Shown here in pieces: positions 34,501-41,895 of a stretch of DNA of 64,000 nt. The translations under genes and the position numbers were made by a program. How positions within the stretch are numbered: the stretch's first letter is position 1; every line of letters begins with the position of its first letter. Origin of the DNA: CAYPEK01 sp964409645 (GTDB taxonomy: Bacteria > UBP15 > UBA6099); the NCBI GenBank assembly GCA_964409645.1, contig CAYPEK010000001.1, forward strand, positions 124,001 to 188,000, read 5' to 3'. The notes under the pieces were generated by a model. The model was given only the letters and a program-made list of their open reading frames with translations, had not been told where the DNA came from and did not search any database.

Positions 34501-34595
34501 CGGTGGCCGTGAAGGAAGCGCGCCGCTGTCTCCGCTGCGACTTCGGCAAGGACGGCGTGTGTGTTGACGAATCCTGCTCGGAAGCCCACGCGTGA
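31518..34595 (+). CDS. hydB: HydB/NuoF flavoprotein fused to a GltD/NfnB-like NAD(P)H oxidoreductase
   Basis: 1,025 residues against about 600 for ordinary HydB/NuoF. Domains in order: a thioredoxin-like [2Fe-2S] domain (1-95; Cys in 'CGGTGC' and 'GCNGIC'); the NuoF NADH/FMN domain (about 120-450) with 'GRGGAGFPAGLKW' (166-178) and 'ADEGDPGAFMDR' (195-206); an SLBB region; and the NuoF [4Fe-4S] site 'CGKCPPC' (455-461) with C501. In place of the usual C-terminal ferredoxin comes a GltD/NfnB-like part (about 536-1015): 'CEHTCPVGLD', 'CGRVCTHPCESKC', the FAD motif 'GSGPAG' (641-646) and a second nucleotide site 'IGGGNTAIDASR'. This implies two nucleotide-binding flavin sites. Coupling of NADH, NADPH and ferredoxin is inferred. 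Confidence 0.88.
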   Translation: MKRYRSTVLVCGGTGCVAAGSLKIYEAFLREIRKFKLEKEVNVVLTGCNGICDQGPVTIVYPEGTFYHKLEEGNIARIVEEHLLKGRVAKEFVYEKTADDGTVPVFSEIEFFRHQKRVTRRNCGVIDPRSIDEYIAMDGWQAFAKALKEMTPEQVIEDVKASGLRGRGGAGFPAGLKWQFCRNAPGDVKYIMCNADEGDPGAFMDRSQLEGDPQSVVEGMAIAGYAIGAQHGIIYCRAEYPLAIEMLTNAIDQAREYGLLGENIFDSGFNFDLEIMMGAGAFVCGEETALMRSVEGKRGEPRPRPPFPATAGLWEKPTVLNNVETLATVPVIIRNGGAWYASMGTERSKGTKIFSLTGNVCNQGLVEVEMGTPMGKIIYDIGGGIPNGKAFKSVQCGGPSGGCIPKDSLNVPIDYEKLTELGAIMGSGGLVVMDEDTCMVDSARYFLEFVQEESCGKCPPCRIGTKRMLEILERITQGKGVESDIDDLINLGEMIKQAALCGLGQTAPNPVLSTIRHFRNEYEAHIREKRCEAAVCGSLFRAPCEHTCPVGLDVSGYAALIGQKKFDEAFELIMEKNPLPGICGRVCTHPCESKCRRGQLDDPIAIRTLKRFATDYAENKSKKKAAAVKLALTKGPVAVIGSGPAGLTAAYFLAKKGYKVTVFEKNPIAGGMLTTGIPSYRLPRNVVEQDIARITELGVEIKTNSEIKDIDKLLSDGFKAVFVGVGTQKSMTMGVAGEDLKGVYPGLEFLRDFNLGKEVAAGAKCAVIGGGNTAIDASRTLLRLGAKEVYLLYRRTYDEMPAAKEEVDEAIKEGVKMSFLVAPVEIKGDGKVEKIACKRMSLGEFDKSGRRRPVAVDGSDYEIDVDMVVPAIGQASDIDWLKDDQIKINRGSIEVDQYTMATGKAGVFAGGDIVGQEYTVVWAMRNGARAAGEIDKYLGGDGKFAEKMRFKSGVPTIQPTVGEEFVEQPRDHQKMLAYKKRAGNFEETELGYTEAVAVKEARRCLRCDFGKDGVCVDESCSEAHA

Positions 34596-34631
34596 TTGGT
34601 GCGGCTTAGATAAGGAAAGGGCGGAAACAAG

Positions 34632-35396
34632 GTGCACGAATCTCAGGAACAGGAACTCGCGAAGTACTTCGCGGACCTGCACATCCACACGGCGCTTTCG
34701 CCGTGCGCGGACGATTCCTGCACGCCGCCCAAAATCATTCTGACTGCATTGGAACGTGGAATGCAGATTATTGCTGTGACGGATCACAACTCGGTGGAAA
34801 ATGTGGAGGCGACCGCCTGCTGCGGAAAGCGACACGGGATCACTGTGATTCCCGGTATGGAGCTGACGACGCGGGAGGAAGTCCACATTGTCTGCCTGCT
34901 CGAAGGCATAGAGTCCGCGCTCGAACTGCAGGACCGGGTTTACGCGCTTCTGCCGGCGGAGCCGAACACGCCCGAGGTTTTCGGGCGGCAGCTCCTGCTG
35001 GACGAGGACGGGAACACGAAAGGCGAGTGCGGAAGGTTGCTGATGGGCGCCGTGGAGATCGGGCTCGAAGAGGCTGTCTCTCTGGTGCACGAACTGAACG
35101 GTCTGGCGATCGCGTCCCATGTGGACCGCCCGTCGTTCAGCGTGATTGCCAACCTCGGGCTGGTGCCGGAGGACGCGGGGTTCGACGCGCTGGAGATTTC
35201 GGCGTGCCGCACCCGCGAGGAGGCGGTTGGGATGTTTCCGCAGATCGGGCGGTTCGCGGTTGTCACCGGTTCGGACGCGCATACGCCGGACCGGATCGGG
35301 GAGGCGCCGACGCTGTTTCTGCTGGGGAGCCCGACGCTGGGCGAGATCAGGCTTGCGCTCTCGGGTGAGCGCGGAAGGGAGTTCCTGATTCAATGA
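34632..35396 (+). CDS. PHP-domain phosphoesterase-like protein
   Basis: 254 residues from a GTG at 34632 preceded by AAGGAAAGGGCGG. PHP metal-binding motifs are 'FADLHIHTALSPC' (HxH), 'AVTDHNS', 'VIPGMELTT' (Glu), 'IASHVDRPS' and 'VVTGSDAHTPD' (DAH). PHP proteins are metal-dependent phosphoesterases. A member within hydrogenase operons is common, though its role there is unknown to me. It overlaps the next gene by ATGA. Confidence 0.85.
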   Translation: MHESQEQELAKYFADLHIHTALSPCADDSCTPPKIILTALERGMQIIAVTDHNSVENVEATACCGKRHGITVIPGMELTTREEVHIVCLLEGIESALELQDRVYALLPAEPNTPEVFGRQLLLDEDGNTKGECGRLLMGAVEIGLEEAVSLVHELNGLAIASHVDRPSFSVIANLGLVPEDAGFDALEISACRTREEAVGMFPQIGRFAVVTGSDAHTPDRIGEAPTLFLLGSPTLGEIRLALSGERGREFLIQ

Positions 35397-35890
35397 AGGA
35401 CCTCTCGATGCACATACTCGATCTGGTCGAGAACTCGACGCGCGCGGGTGCCCGGAACGTCTCGATCGATATCGTTGAGGACGCGGAGAAGGCGCTCCTG
35501 ACGATAACGATTGCCGACGACGGGAAGGGAATGACCGCCGAGCAGGTGAACAGGGCGCTGGATCCGTTTTATACGACGAAAGAGGTGCGGCAGGTGGGAC
35601 TGGGGCTTCCGATGATGAAGGCGAATGCCGAGCAGTGCGGCGGCTCGCTTGTGATCGAGTCGGAACCCGGGAAGGGAACCACGGTGCGCATCTCGATGCT
35701 GCTCAATCATATTGACCGGCCGCCGATGGGCGACCTGAACGAGACGATAATGGTGCTCGTGACGGGGAACCCGGAGGTGGATTTCGATGTGAGATACAGC
35801 ACGAACGGAGAAGTTGAACATTTCACAACCCGCGGCGGGGAGCCGGCGGAAGGAACGCCGGACGATGCCACGGATCAAAAGGCTTCATAA
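35393..35890 (+). CDS. GHKL ATPase / histidine-kinase-like protein of the hydrogenase operon
   Basis: 165 residues. It contains only the ATP-binding part of a sensor kinase: 'HILDLVENSTRAGARNV' (N-box), 'TIADDGKGMTAEQVNRALDPFYTTK' (G1 and F boxes) and 'GLGLPMMKANAEQCGG' (G2 box). There is no dimerisation His domain, so it may act on a protein partner like an anti-sigma kinase. The last ~50 residues are acidic and less conserved. It sits between the PHP gene (ATGA overlap) and hydA (59 bases). Confidence 0.83.
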   Translation: MKDLSMHILDLVENSTRAGARNVSIDIVEDAEKALLTITIADDGKGMTAEQVNRALDPFYTTKEVRQVGLGLPMMKANAEQCGGSLVIESEPGKGTTVRISMLLNHIDRPPMGDLNETIMVLVTGNPEVDFDVRYSTNGEVEHFTTRGGEPAEGTPDDATDQKAS

Positions 35891-35949
35891 GCCGCACCGG
35901 AGGGCGCCCGGCGGGGCGCCACCGGAACATCACGCAAAGAGGTGAAAGA

Positions 35950-37674
35950 ATGGACAAGATTACGCTCAACATAGACGGTAAGGACGTAACCGTCGATAAG
36001 GGGACATCGGTCCTCGAAGCGGCCCGCCAAATCAAGATAAACATTCCGACGCTGTGCTACCTTAAGGATGTGCAGGCGATCGGGGCGTGCCGTATATGCG
36101 TGGTCGAGGTCAAGGGCGCGCGCACGCTTCAGGCGGCGTGTGTGCTTCCGGCGACGGAAGGCATGGTCGTGAAGACGAACACGCAGCTCGTACGCGAGAC
36201 CCGCAAGATGATCCTCGAGCTGCTGCTCTCGGATCACCGCATGGAGTGCCCGACCTGCCCGCGCAGCACTAACTGCGAACTGCAGGCGCTTTCGAAAGAT
36301 CTCGGCATCGGCGACGTCAAGTACAAGGGCGCATCGGCGCCCGTTTATACGGACAGCTCGTCGCTGTCGCTGACCCGCGACTCGAGCAAGTGCATCCTGT
36401 GCCGCCGCTGCGTCTCGGTCTGTCAGGAGATTCAGAAGGTCGGCTGCCTGTTCCCGAACAACCGCGGTTTCGAGACCGTGGTCGGCCCGGCGTTCAACGA
36501 GATGATCGGCGAAGTGACATGTGTCAACTGCGGGCAGTGCGCCGCGGTTTGCCCGGTTGCCGCCATCGTCGAGAAGGACGACACGCAGCCGGTTTGGGAC
36601 GCGATCGCGGACCCGGACAAGTTTGTTGTCGTCCAGACCGCGCCCGCCATCCGCGCCGCCATCGGCGAGGAATTCGGACTCGAGCCCGGCCACGCGATCA
36701 CCGGCAAAATGGCTGCCGCGCTGCGCCGCCTCGGCTTCGACCGAGTTTTCGACACGCAGTTCACGGCCGACCTCACGATCATCGAGGAAGGCAACGAGCT
36801 TCTCCAGAGGCTCACAAACAAGGGCACGCTGCCGATGATCACGTCGTGCAGCCCCGGATGGATCAAATTCATCGAGCACTTCTACCCCGAACTGCTCCCG
36901 CATCTCTCGACATGCAAGTCGCCGCAGCAGATGTTCGGCGCGGTCGCCAAGACATACGTCGCCGAAAAGCTGAAAGTGGACCCGGCGAAGATGATCGTTG
37001 TGTCGATCATGCCGTGCACCGCGAAGAAATTCGAGTGCGACAGGCCCGAGATGTGCGACAGCGGCTACAAGGACGTGGACTACGTCCTGACGACGCGCGA
37101 ACTGGCCCGCATGATGAAACAGGGCGGGATCAACCCGCTCGAACTCGACGACGAAGATTTCGACGATCCGCTGGGCGAATCGACCGGCGCGGCGACGATC
37201 TTCGCGGCCACCGGCGGCGTCATGGAAGCGGCGCTCCGCACGGTGTACGAAGTCGTCACGAAGCAGGAGCTCCCGTCGCTCGATCTCGAAATGTGCCGCG
37301 GCATGGAAGGCGTGAAGGAAGCCACGGTGCAGGTCGGCGATCTCCCCGTGAAGGTTGCTGTGGCGTCAGGCCTCGGCAACGCCCGCAAGCTGCTCGACAA
37401 GATAGTTGACGGCACGGCGGACTATCACTTCATAGAGATCATGTGCTGCCCCAGCGGCTGCATCGGCGGCGGCGGACAGCCGATCCCGACAAACTGGGAA
37501 ATCCGCAACAAACGCGCGAAGGCGATCTACGAGGAAGACAAGCGGTTGCCGAAACGCAAGTCGCACGAGAACCCGTTCATCACGAAGATTTACGAGGAGT
37601 TCCTCAAGGAACCGCTCGGCCACAAGTCGCATGAGTTGCTTCACACGAAGTACACGAAGCGCGGAGTAAAATGA
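35950..37674 (+). CDS. hydA: [FeFe]-hydrogenase catalytic subunit HydA (multimeric, NADH-linked type)
   Basis: 574 residues. An N-terminal [2Fe-2S] ferredoxin domain (Cys 36, 47, 50, 64) is followed by the His/Cys cluster ('HRMECPTCPRSTNC', 96-109) and two [4Fe-4S] motifs ('CILCRRCVSVC', 148-158; 'CVNCGQCAAVC', 191-201), then the H-cluster domain. L1 is 'TSCSPGW' (C300, S301), L2 'MPCTAKKFE' (C356), and L3 'EIMCCPSGCIGGGGQP' (C500, C504). Compared with Clostridium pasteurianum CpI, L1 has Ser where the second Cys of TSCCP is expected. The enzyme makes or uses H2 with ferredoxin and NAD(P)H via the HydB-like fusion and HydC. The ATG at 35950 follows GAGGTG. Confidence 0.93.
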   Translation: MDKITLNIDGKDVTVDKGTSVLEAARQIKINIPTLCYLKDVQAIGACRICVVEVKGARTLQAACVLPATEGMVVKTNTQLVRETRKMILELLLSDHRMECPTCPRSTNCELQALSKDLGIGDVKYKGASAPVYTDSSSLSLTRDSSKCILCRRCVSVCQEIQKVGCLFPNNRGFETVVGPAFNEMIGEVTCVNCGQCAAVCPVAAIVEKDDTQPVWDAIADPDKFVVVQTAPAIRAAIGEEFGLEPGHAITGKMAAALRRLGFDRVFDTQFTADLTIIEEGNELLQRLTNKGTLPMITSCSPGWIKFIEHFYPELLPHLSTCKSPQQMFGAVAKTYVAEKLKVDPAKMIVVSIMPCTAKKFECDRPEMCDSGYKDVDYVLTTRELARMMKQGGINPLELDDEDFDDPLGESTGAATIFAATGGVMEAALRTVYEVVTKQELPSLDLEMCRGMEGVKEATVQVGDLPVKVAVASGLGNARKLLDKIVDGTADYHFIEIMCCPSGCIGGGGQPIPTNWEIRNKRAKAIYEEDKRLPKRKSHENPFITKIYEEFLKEPLGHKSHELLHTKYTKRGVK

Positions 37675-37710
37675 TATGATTTAAACGGCGGCGCCGGCAG
37701 AGTGCGCGGA

Positions 37711-37726
37711 AGTGAATTATTTCACA
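37711..37726. promoter_or_regulatory. Rex-type operator upstream of hydG
   Basis: AGTGAATTATTTCACA contains GTGAA-N4-TTCAC, with the right half-site TTCACAA complete. It differs from the Rex consensus mainly at the left edge. It has the same spacing as the palindrome at 27607-27626, and both lie ahead of hydrogenase operons. Confidence 0.5.
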
Positions 37727-37791
37727 ACACGTGGAACATTTCCGGCCGCACACACTGTTAAATATAGTGGTTGCGTGATGCAGCCGCGGGC

Positions 37792-37854
37792 GACGTCGAT
37801 AAAGAGCCGGGAGGCGGCCTCTTCTGACGTCCGTTCTCCCGGCACTTTTATTTT
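37792..37854 (+). promoter_or_regulatory. Probable transcription attenuator between hydA and hydG
   Basis: A terminator hairpin (GCCGGGAG at 37806-37813 / CTCCCGGC at 37836-37843, then ACTTTTATTTTA) competes with an upstream hairpin made of GACGTC (37792-37797 with 37826-37831) and AAGAG/CTCTT (37802-37806 with 37819-37823). The left arm of the terminator lies in the loop of the alternative structure, so the two exclude each other. It could be only a terminator of the hydA operon. Confidence 0.5.
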
Positions 37855-37902
37855 ACGGACCGGCCGGATAGACCGATCTTAGGAAGGCAAGGTATTGTTA
37901 TC

Positions 37903-39285
37903 ATGGCTGGATTCATCGATGAGGGGCGAATATTCTCCGCCCTCGAAAAAACCGCGAACCCCGATCAAAAACAGGTCGCGGACGTGATTGCAAAAGCGAA
38001 AGAAATGAAGGGCCTTTCGCTCGACGAAACGGCGGTTCTGCTTCAGGCCGAAAGCGGCGATCTGGTTGAAAGCATTTTTGACACCGCCCGCGAGGTGAAG
38101 CTCGGCATCTACGGCAAACGGCTGGTGCTCTTCGCCCCGATCTACGTTTCAAACCTCTGCCACAACAGTTGTCTCTATTGCGCATTCCGGAAGGAAAACA
38201 AAGACCTCAAGCGCAGGGCGCTGACCACGGACGAACTGAAAGAGGAAGTCAAAATCCTCGAGGACATGGGCCACAAGCGGGTGCTTCTCGTTTACGGCGA
38301 AGCCTCCGGGATTAAATATATCGTCGATACGGTTGAGGCCGCCTATTCCGTGAAATCCGGAAAGGGAGAGATGAGGCGCGTCAACGTCAATCTCGCGCCG
38401 CTGTCGGTCGAGGATTTCAAGACCGTCAAGGCGACGAACATCGGCACGTATCAGTGCTTTCAGGAGACGTACCACCTCGATACTTATCACAAAATGCACC
38501 CGGCCGGAAAGAAGGCCGACTACGAGTGGCGACTTTACGCGCTCGACCGCGCGCAGGAGGGCGGCATAGACGACGTCGCGATGGGCGCGCTGTTTGGTCT
38601 CTACGACTGGAAATTCGAGATACTTGCGATGCACCAGCACGCGGCGCACCTCGACGAGGTGTACGGCGTCGGCCCGCACACGATCTCGTTCCCGAGGATC
38701 GAGCCGGCGCAGAACTCGGACATCGCGGATCATCCGCCGTACGAGCTCGGCGACCACGACTTCAAGCGCGCGGTGGCGATCACCCGCCTCATGGTTCCTT
38801 ACACGGGCATGATTATGTCAACGCGCGAAACCGCGGAGATGCGGCGTGAACTGTTCGACCTCGGCGTCTCGCAGATCAGCGCGGGTTCCCGCGTGCATCC
38901 CGGCGGCTATAAGGACGCGCGCGAGCACGCGCCGGAGATGGAGCAGTTCACTGTCGGCGACACGCGACCGCTCGACGAGGTCATTTACGACATCGCAACG
39001 ATGGGCTACGTGCCGAGCTTCTGCACGGGCTGCTACCGCCTCGGCCGCACGGGTCAGGATTTCATGGAGCTTGCGAAACCGGGACTGATCAAGGAGTTCT
39101 GCCTGCCGAATGCGCTTTGCACGTTCATGGAATATCTCGAAGACTACGCATCGCCGCAGACACGCGAAGCCGGCCTCAAGACGATTGAGGAACAGCTCAA
39201 GGACATCCCGACGGACACCCGGACCGCGGAGACTGTGGAACGGCTGAAAAAGATTCAGTCCGGCGAGCGCGATCTGTATTTTTAG
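37903..39285 (+). CDS. hydG: [FeFe]-hydrogenase maturase HydG (radical SAM tyrosine lyase)
   Basis: 460 residues, full length. The radical SAM motif is 'CHNSCLYC' (C86, C90, C93), a CxxxCxxC. The HydG-specific C-terminal cluster is 'CTGCYRLGRTGQDFMELA' with a third Cys in 'KEFCLPNALCT', giving CX2CX22C. HydG cleaves tyrosine to make the CO and cyanide ligands of the H-cluster. The gene is preceded by a Rex-like site and an attenuator-like structure and followed by a strong terminator, so it may be transcribed on its own or by read-through from hydA. Confidence 0.94.
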   Translation: MAGFIDEGRIFSALEKTANPDQKQVADVIAKAKEMKGLSLDETAVLLQAESGDLVESIFDTAREVKLGIYGKRLVLFAPIYVSNLCHNSCLYCAFRKENKDLKRRALTTDELKEEVKILEDMGHKRVLLVYGEASGIKYIVDTVEAAYSVKSGKGEMRRVNVNLAPLSVEDFKTVKATNIGTYQCFQETYHLDTYHKMHPAGKKADYEWRLYALDRAQEGGIDDVAMGALFGLYDWKFEILAMHQHAAHLDEVYGVGPHTISFPRIEPAQNSDIADHPPYELGDHDFKRAVAITRLMVPYTGMIMSTRETAEMRRELFDLGVSQISAGSRVHPGGYKDAREHAPEMEQFTVGDTRPLDEVIYDIATMGYVPSFCTGCYRLGRTGQDFMELAKPGLIKEFCLPNALCTFMEYLEDYASPQTREAGLKTIEEQLKDIPTDTRTAETVERLKKIQSGERDLYF

Positions 39286-39345
39286 AAGCATGAAAACCTT
39301 TTTGAAAAAAGGTTTTCAAACTTTCTAAAAACTTTAGTGGCGGGC
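39286..39345 (+). repeat. Dispersed hairpin repeat after hydG (copy 1)
   Basis: AGAAGCATGAAAACC, then a GAAAACCTTTTT / AAAAAAGGTTTTC hairpin, then CAAACTTTC and AAAAACTTTAGT. Nearly the same ~60 bases follow the glycyl radical activase gene at 58539-58600. Confidence 0.75.
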
Positions 39346-39375
39346 CACAAGAGTTTTTACAAGAAAGGGATTTAA

Positions 39376-39409
39376 AAATCGCAGCAAACTGTTTGTTGCG
39401 ATTTTTTTT
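39376..39409 (+). terminator. Terminator between hydG and hydF
   Basis: A 13-bp stem with one G-T pair (AAATCGCAGCAAA / TTTGTTGCGATTT), a CTG loop and a following T run. Confidence 0.88.
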
Positions 39410-39491
39410 GGGACGAACAGCCGCGCTTTTCGCAAGTGTGGACATCTTCGTGTAAAATATTGGATGTGAGAATCTAACAGGGATACGACAA

Positions 39492-40730
39492 ATGGAAAGC
39501 ACACCAAAGGGGTTCAGGCTGCACATCGGGATTTTCGGGCGTCGGAACGCGGGTAAGTCGAGTCTGCTGAACGCGATCACGCGGCAGCAGGTGTCGATCG
39601 TGTCCGAGCAGCCGGGGACGACGACGGACCCGGTGGAAAAGCCGATGGAGCTGCTTCCGCTCGGCCCGGTTCTCTTCATCGACACGGCCGGGATCGACGA
39701 CACGGGAGCGCTCGGCGAGCAGCGTGTTGCCAAAACGCGACAGGCGTTTGACCGCACCGAGCTCGGCGTAATCGTCTGCCCGGCGGGCGAGTGGGGCGAG
39801 TTCGAGGAGGCGCTTCTCAAGGAATTGAAGGAGCGCGGTATTCCCATCGTCGCGGTGTTCAATAAGACGGATATCGCGCCGCCGGACCGGCGGATCACCG
39901 ATCGCCTCGCGGCGGAAAAGGTCGCGGTTGCCCTGACATCGGCGGCGACGGGTGAGGGGATTCTCGACTTCCGGCAGGCGCTTCTCGATTCGGCGCCGGA
40001 GGAGTTTGTGAACAACCCGAGCATCCTCGGCGACCTCGTGGGCGCTGGCGAGATGGCGGTGCTGGTGGTGCCGATCGACAAGGAGGCGCCTAAGGGGCGG
40101 CTCATTCTTCCGCAGGTGCAGTCGATACGCGATCTTCTGGACAACGACGCGTACTGCATGGTTGTGAAAGAGCGCGAGCTGCGGAGCGCGCTCGACAGCC
40201 TGAAGCGGCCGCCGAAGATTGTCGTGACGGACTCGCAGGCGTTTCTGAAGGTTGCCGCGGACACGCCGCCGGAAATTCTGATGACGTCGTTCTCGATTCT
40301 GTTCGCGCGCTTCAAGGGCGATCTGATCGAGCAGGTACGCGGCGCGCTGACGATCGAGACGCTACGGCCGGGCGACCGCGTGCTTGTCGCGGAGTCGTGC
40401 TCGCACCACCCGATCACGGACGACATTGGCCGCGTGAAAATCCCGCGATGGCTCACGCAATATGTCGGAGGGAAAATCGAGTTCGTTCACGTTCAGGGAC
40501 ACGACTTCCCGGAGGACCTTTCGCCGTATAAAGTCGTGATCCACTGCGGCGGCTGCATGTGGAACCGGCGCGAGATGCTGTCTCGGATATTGAAGTGCCG
40601 CCGCGCGGGAGTGCCGATCACAAACTATGGGCTCACGATCGCCTACTCGCTCGGCATATTTGCGCGGGCGCTCGAACCGTTCCCGGCAGCGCTCGATGTC
40701 TATCGTGAATCGCTGAAAAACAAGAAGTAG
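39492..40730 (+). CDS. hydF: [FeFe]-hydrogenase maturase HydF (GTPase scaffold)
   Basis: 412 residues. An N-terminal Era-like GTPase domain has G1 'GRRNAGKSS' (16-24), G3 'DTAGIDD' and G4 'NKTD'. A dimerisation domain follows, then the C-terminal [4Fe-4S] domain with 'CSHHP' (CxH) and, ~50 residues later, 'HCGGC' (HCxxC), the HydF signature. HydF carries the diiron precursor and delivers it to apo-HydA. The start has only a weak Shine-Dalgarno sequence. TGTAAAAT lies about 40 bases upstream and could be a promoter, which fits the terminator before it. Confidence 0.93.
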   Translation: MESTPKGFRLHIGIFGRRNAGKSSLLNAITRQQVSIVSEQPGTTTDPVEKPMELLPLGPVLFIDTAGIDDTGALGEQRVAKTRQAFDRTELGVIVCPAGEWGEFEEALLKELKERGIPIVAVFNKTDIAPPDRRITDRLAAEKVAVALTSAATGEGILDFRQALLDSAPEEFVNNPSILGDLVGAGEMAVLVVPIDKEAPKGRLILPQVQSIRDLLDNDAYCMVVKERELRSALDSLKRPPKIVVTDSQAFLKVAADTPPEILMTSFSILFARFKGDLIEQVRGALTIETLRPGDRVLVAESCSHHPITDDIGRVKIPRWLTQYVGGKIEFVHVQGHDFPEDLSPYKVVIHCGGCMWNRREMLSRILKCRRAGVPITNYGLTIAYSLGIFARALEPFPAALDVYRESLKNKK

Positions 40731-40785
40731 CGAATCGGATGTGTCCCCCCCACAAGTTTAGGGGCGGCACAAATGGATAACATAC

Positions 40786-40808
40786 GTAGGGGCACGTTGC
40801 ACGTGCCC
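40786..40808. repeat. GTAGGGGC...GTGCCC palindromic repeat
   Basis: GTAGGGGCACGTTGCACGTG plus CCC, a short palindrome. The same or inverted sequence occurs at 57239-57263 and 57463-57486, with variants at 58611-58635, 62014-62041 and 62060-62086. An unrelated CAAGTTTnGGGGGCGGCACAA-type repeat lies just before (40746-40775) and again at 51759-51790. Confidence 0.75.
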
Positions 40809-40827
40809 GGCATAACGGAAGAAATAA

Positions 40828-41826
40828 ATGACACGCGACGAAATCATTGGCTGGCTCGAAGAGGACGACCCGCGTAAGCTGGAAGATATTTACGCGGAAG
40901 CGGACGCCGTTCGCCGCGCGACAGTCGGCGACGAGGTTCACATCCGCGCGCTGGTCGAAATATCGAATCACTGCGCGCGCGACTGTTATTACTGCGGATT
41001 GCGGCGGGATAACACAGTGCTGAAACGCTACAGGATGACGCAGGATGAAATTCTGGAGTGCGTGCGCGCCGCGTCTGCGCGTGGAAGAAAGACTATGGTG
41101 TTGCAATCCGGCGAGGATCCGAAGCTGACGCCGGAATGGGTGGCGGAACTCTTACGCAGAATCAAGAATGAAACCGACATTGCGGTGACGCTGTCGCTCG
41201 GCGAATATACGCGTGATGGATATGCCGAGATGAAGGCGGCGGGAGCGGACCGCTATCTTCTGAAACAGGAAACGGTGAACCCGGAACTTTATGCGAAGCT
41301 GCATCCCGACATGAAGGTGGAGAACCGCATCCGGTGCCTCGAATGGCTGATCGAGCTTGGCTTTCAGACCGGCTCCGGCATGATGATCGGACTGCCCGGC
41401 CAGACGGCGGAAGTTATCGCCGCCGACATCCTGTTCATAAAGAAGATGCAGTTCGACATGTGCGGAATCGGGCCGTTCATTCCGAACCCGGACACGCCGA
41501 TGGCGGCGGATGCGCAGGGCGCGCTCGATATGACGCTGAAGGCGGTAGCGCTCACCCGGATTGCCGTTCCGCATCTTCTGATGCCGGCGACGACAGCAGC
41601 CGGAACGGTGGACCCCGACGGCCGCAGGCGCGCGCTTCTCTGCGGCGCAAACGTGATTATGCCGAACGCCACGCCGTTGAAGTATCGCGCGCTTTACAAC
41701 ATCTATCCCAACAGGCAGGGGATAGACGACGCGGAAGTTGACTCGATGGAGCGGATCGGCGAACTGCTGAAATCAATCGGCAGGACAATCTCCGACGGCT
41801 ACGGCCACAGCTACAAGAAAAAATAA
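40828..41826 (+). CDS. hydE: [FeFe]-hydrogenase maturase HydE (radical SAM)
   Basis: 332 residues. The radical SAM motif is 'CARDCYYCG' (C49, C53, C56), inside the typical 'HIRALVEISNHCARDCYYCGL' context. Later family blocks are 'LQSGEDP', 'VTLSLGEYT', 'RYLLKQETVNPELYAKLHP' and 'GSGMMIGLPGQT'. HydE takes part in building the dithiolate bridge of the H-cluster. With hydG and hydF this gives a complete maturation set. GGAAG precedes the ATG. Confidence 0.93.
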   Translation: MTRDEIIGWLEEDDPRKLEDIYAEADAVRRATVGDEVHIRALVEISNHCARDCYYCGLRRDNTVLKRYRMTQDEILECVRAASARGRKTMVLQSGEDPKLTPEWVAELLRRIKNETDIAVTLSLGEYTRDGYAEMKAAGADRYLLKQETVNPELYAKLHPDMKVENRIRCLEWLIELGFQTGSGMMIGLPGQTAEVIAADILFIKKMQFDMCGIGPFIPNPDTPMAADAQGALDMTLKAVALTRIAVPHLLMPATTAAGTVDPDGRRRALLCGANVIMPNATPLKYRALYNIYPNRQGIDDAEVDSMERIGELLKSIGRTISDGYGHSYKKK

Positions 41827-41895
41827 CAGCGATAACGTTTGCACGACGCGAAGCGCCCGTTGACTGCGCGCCGAAAAAACGGCAGAGTTAACGCT

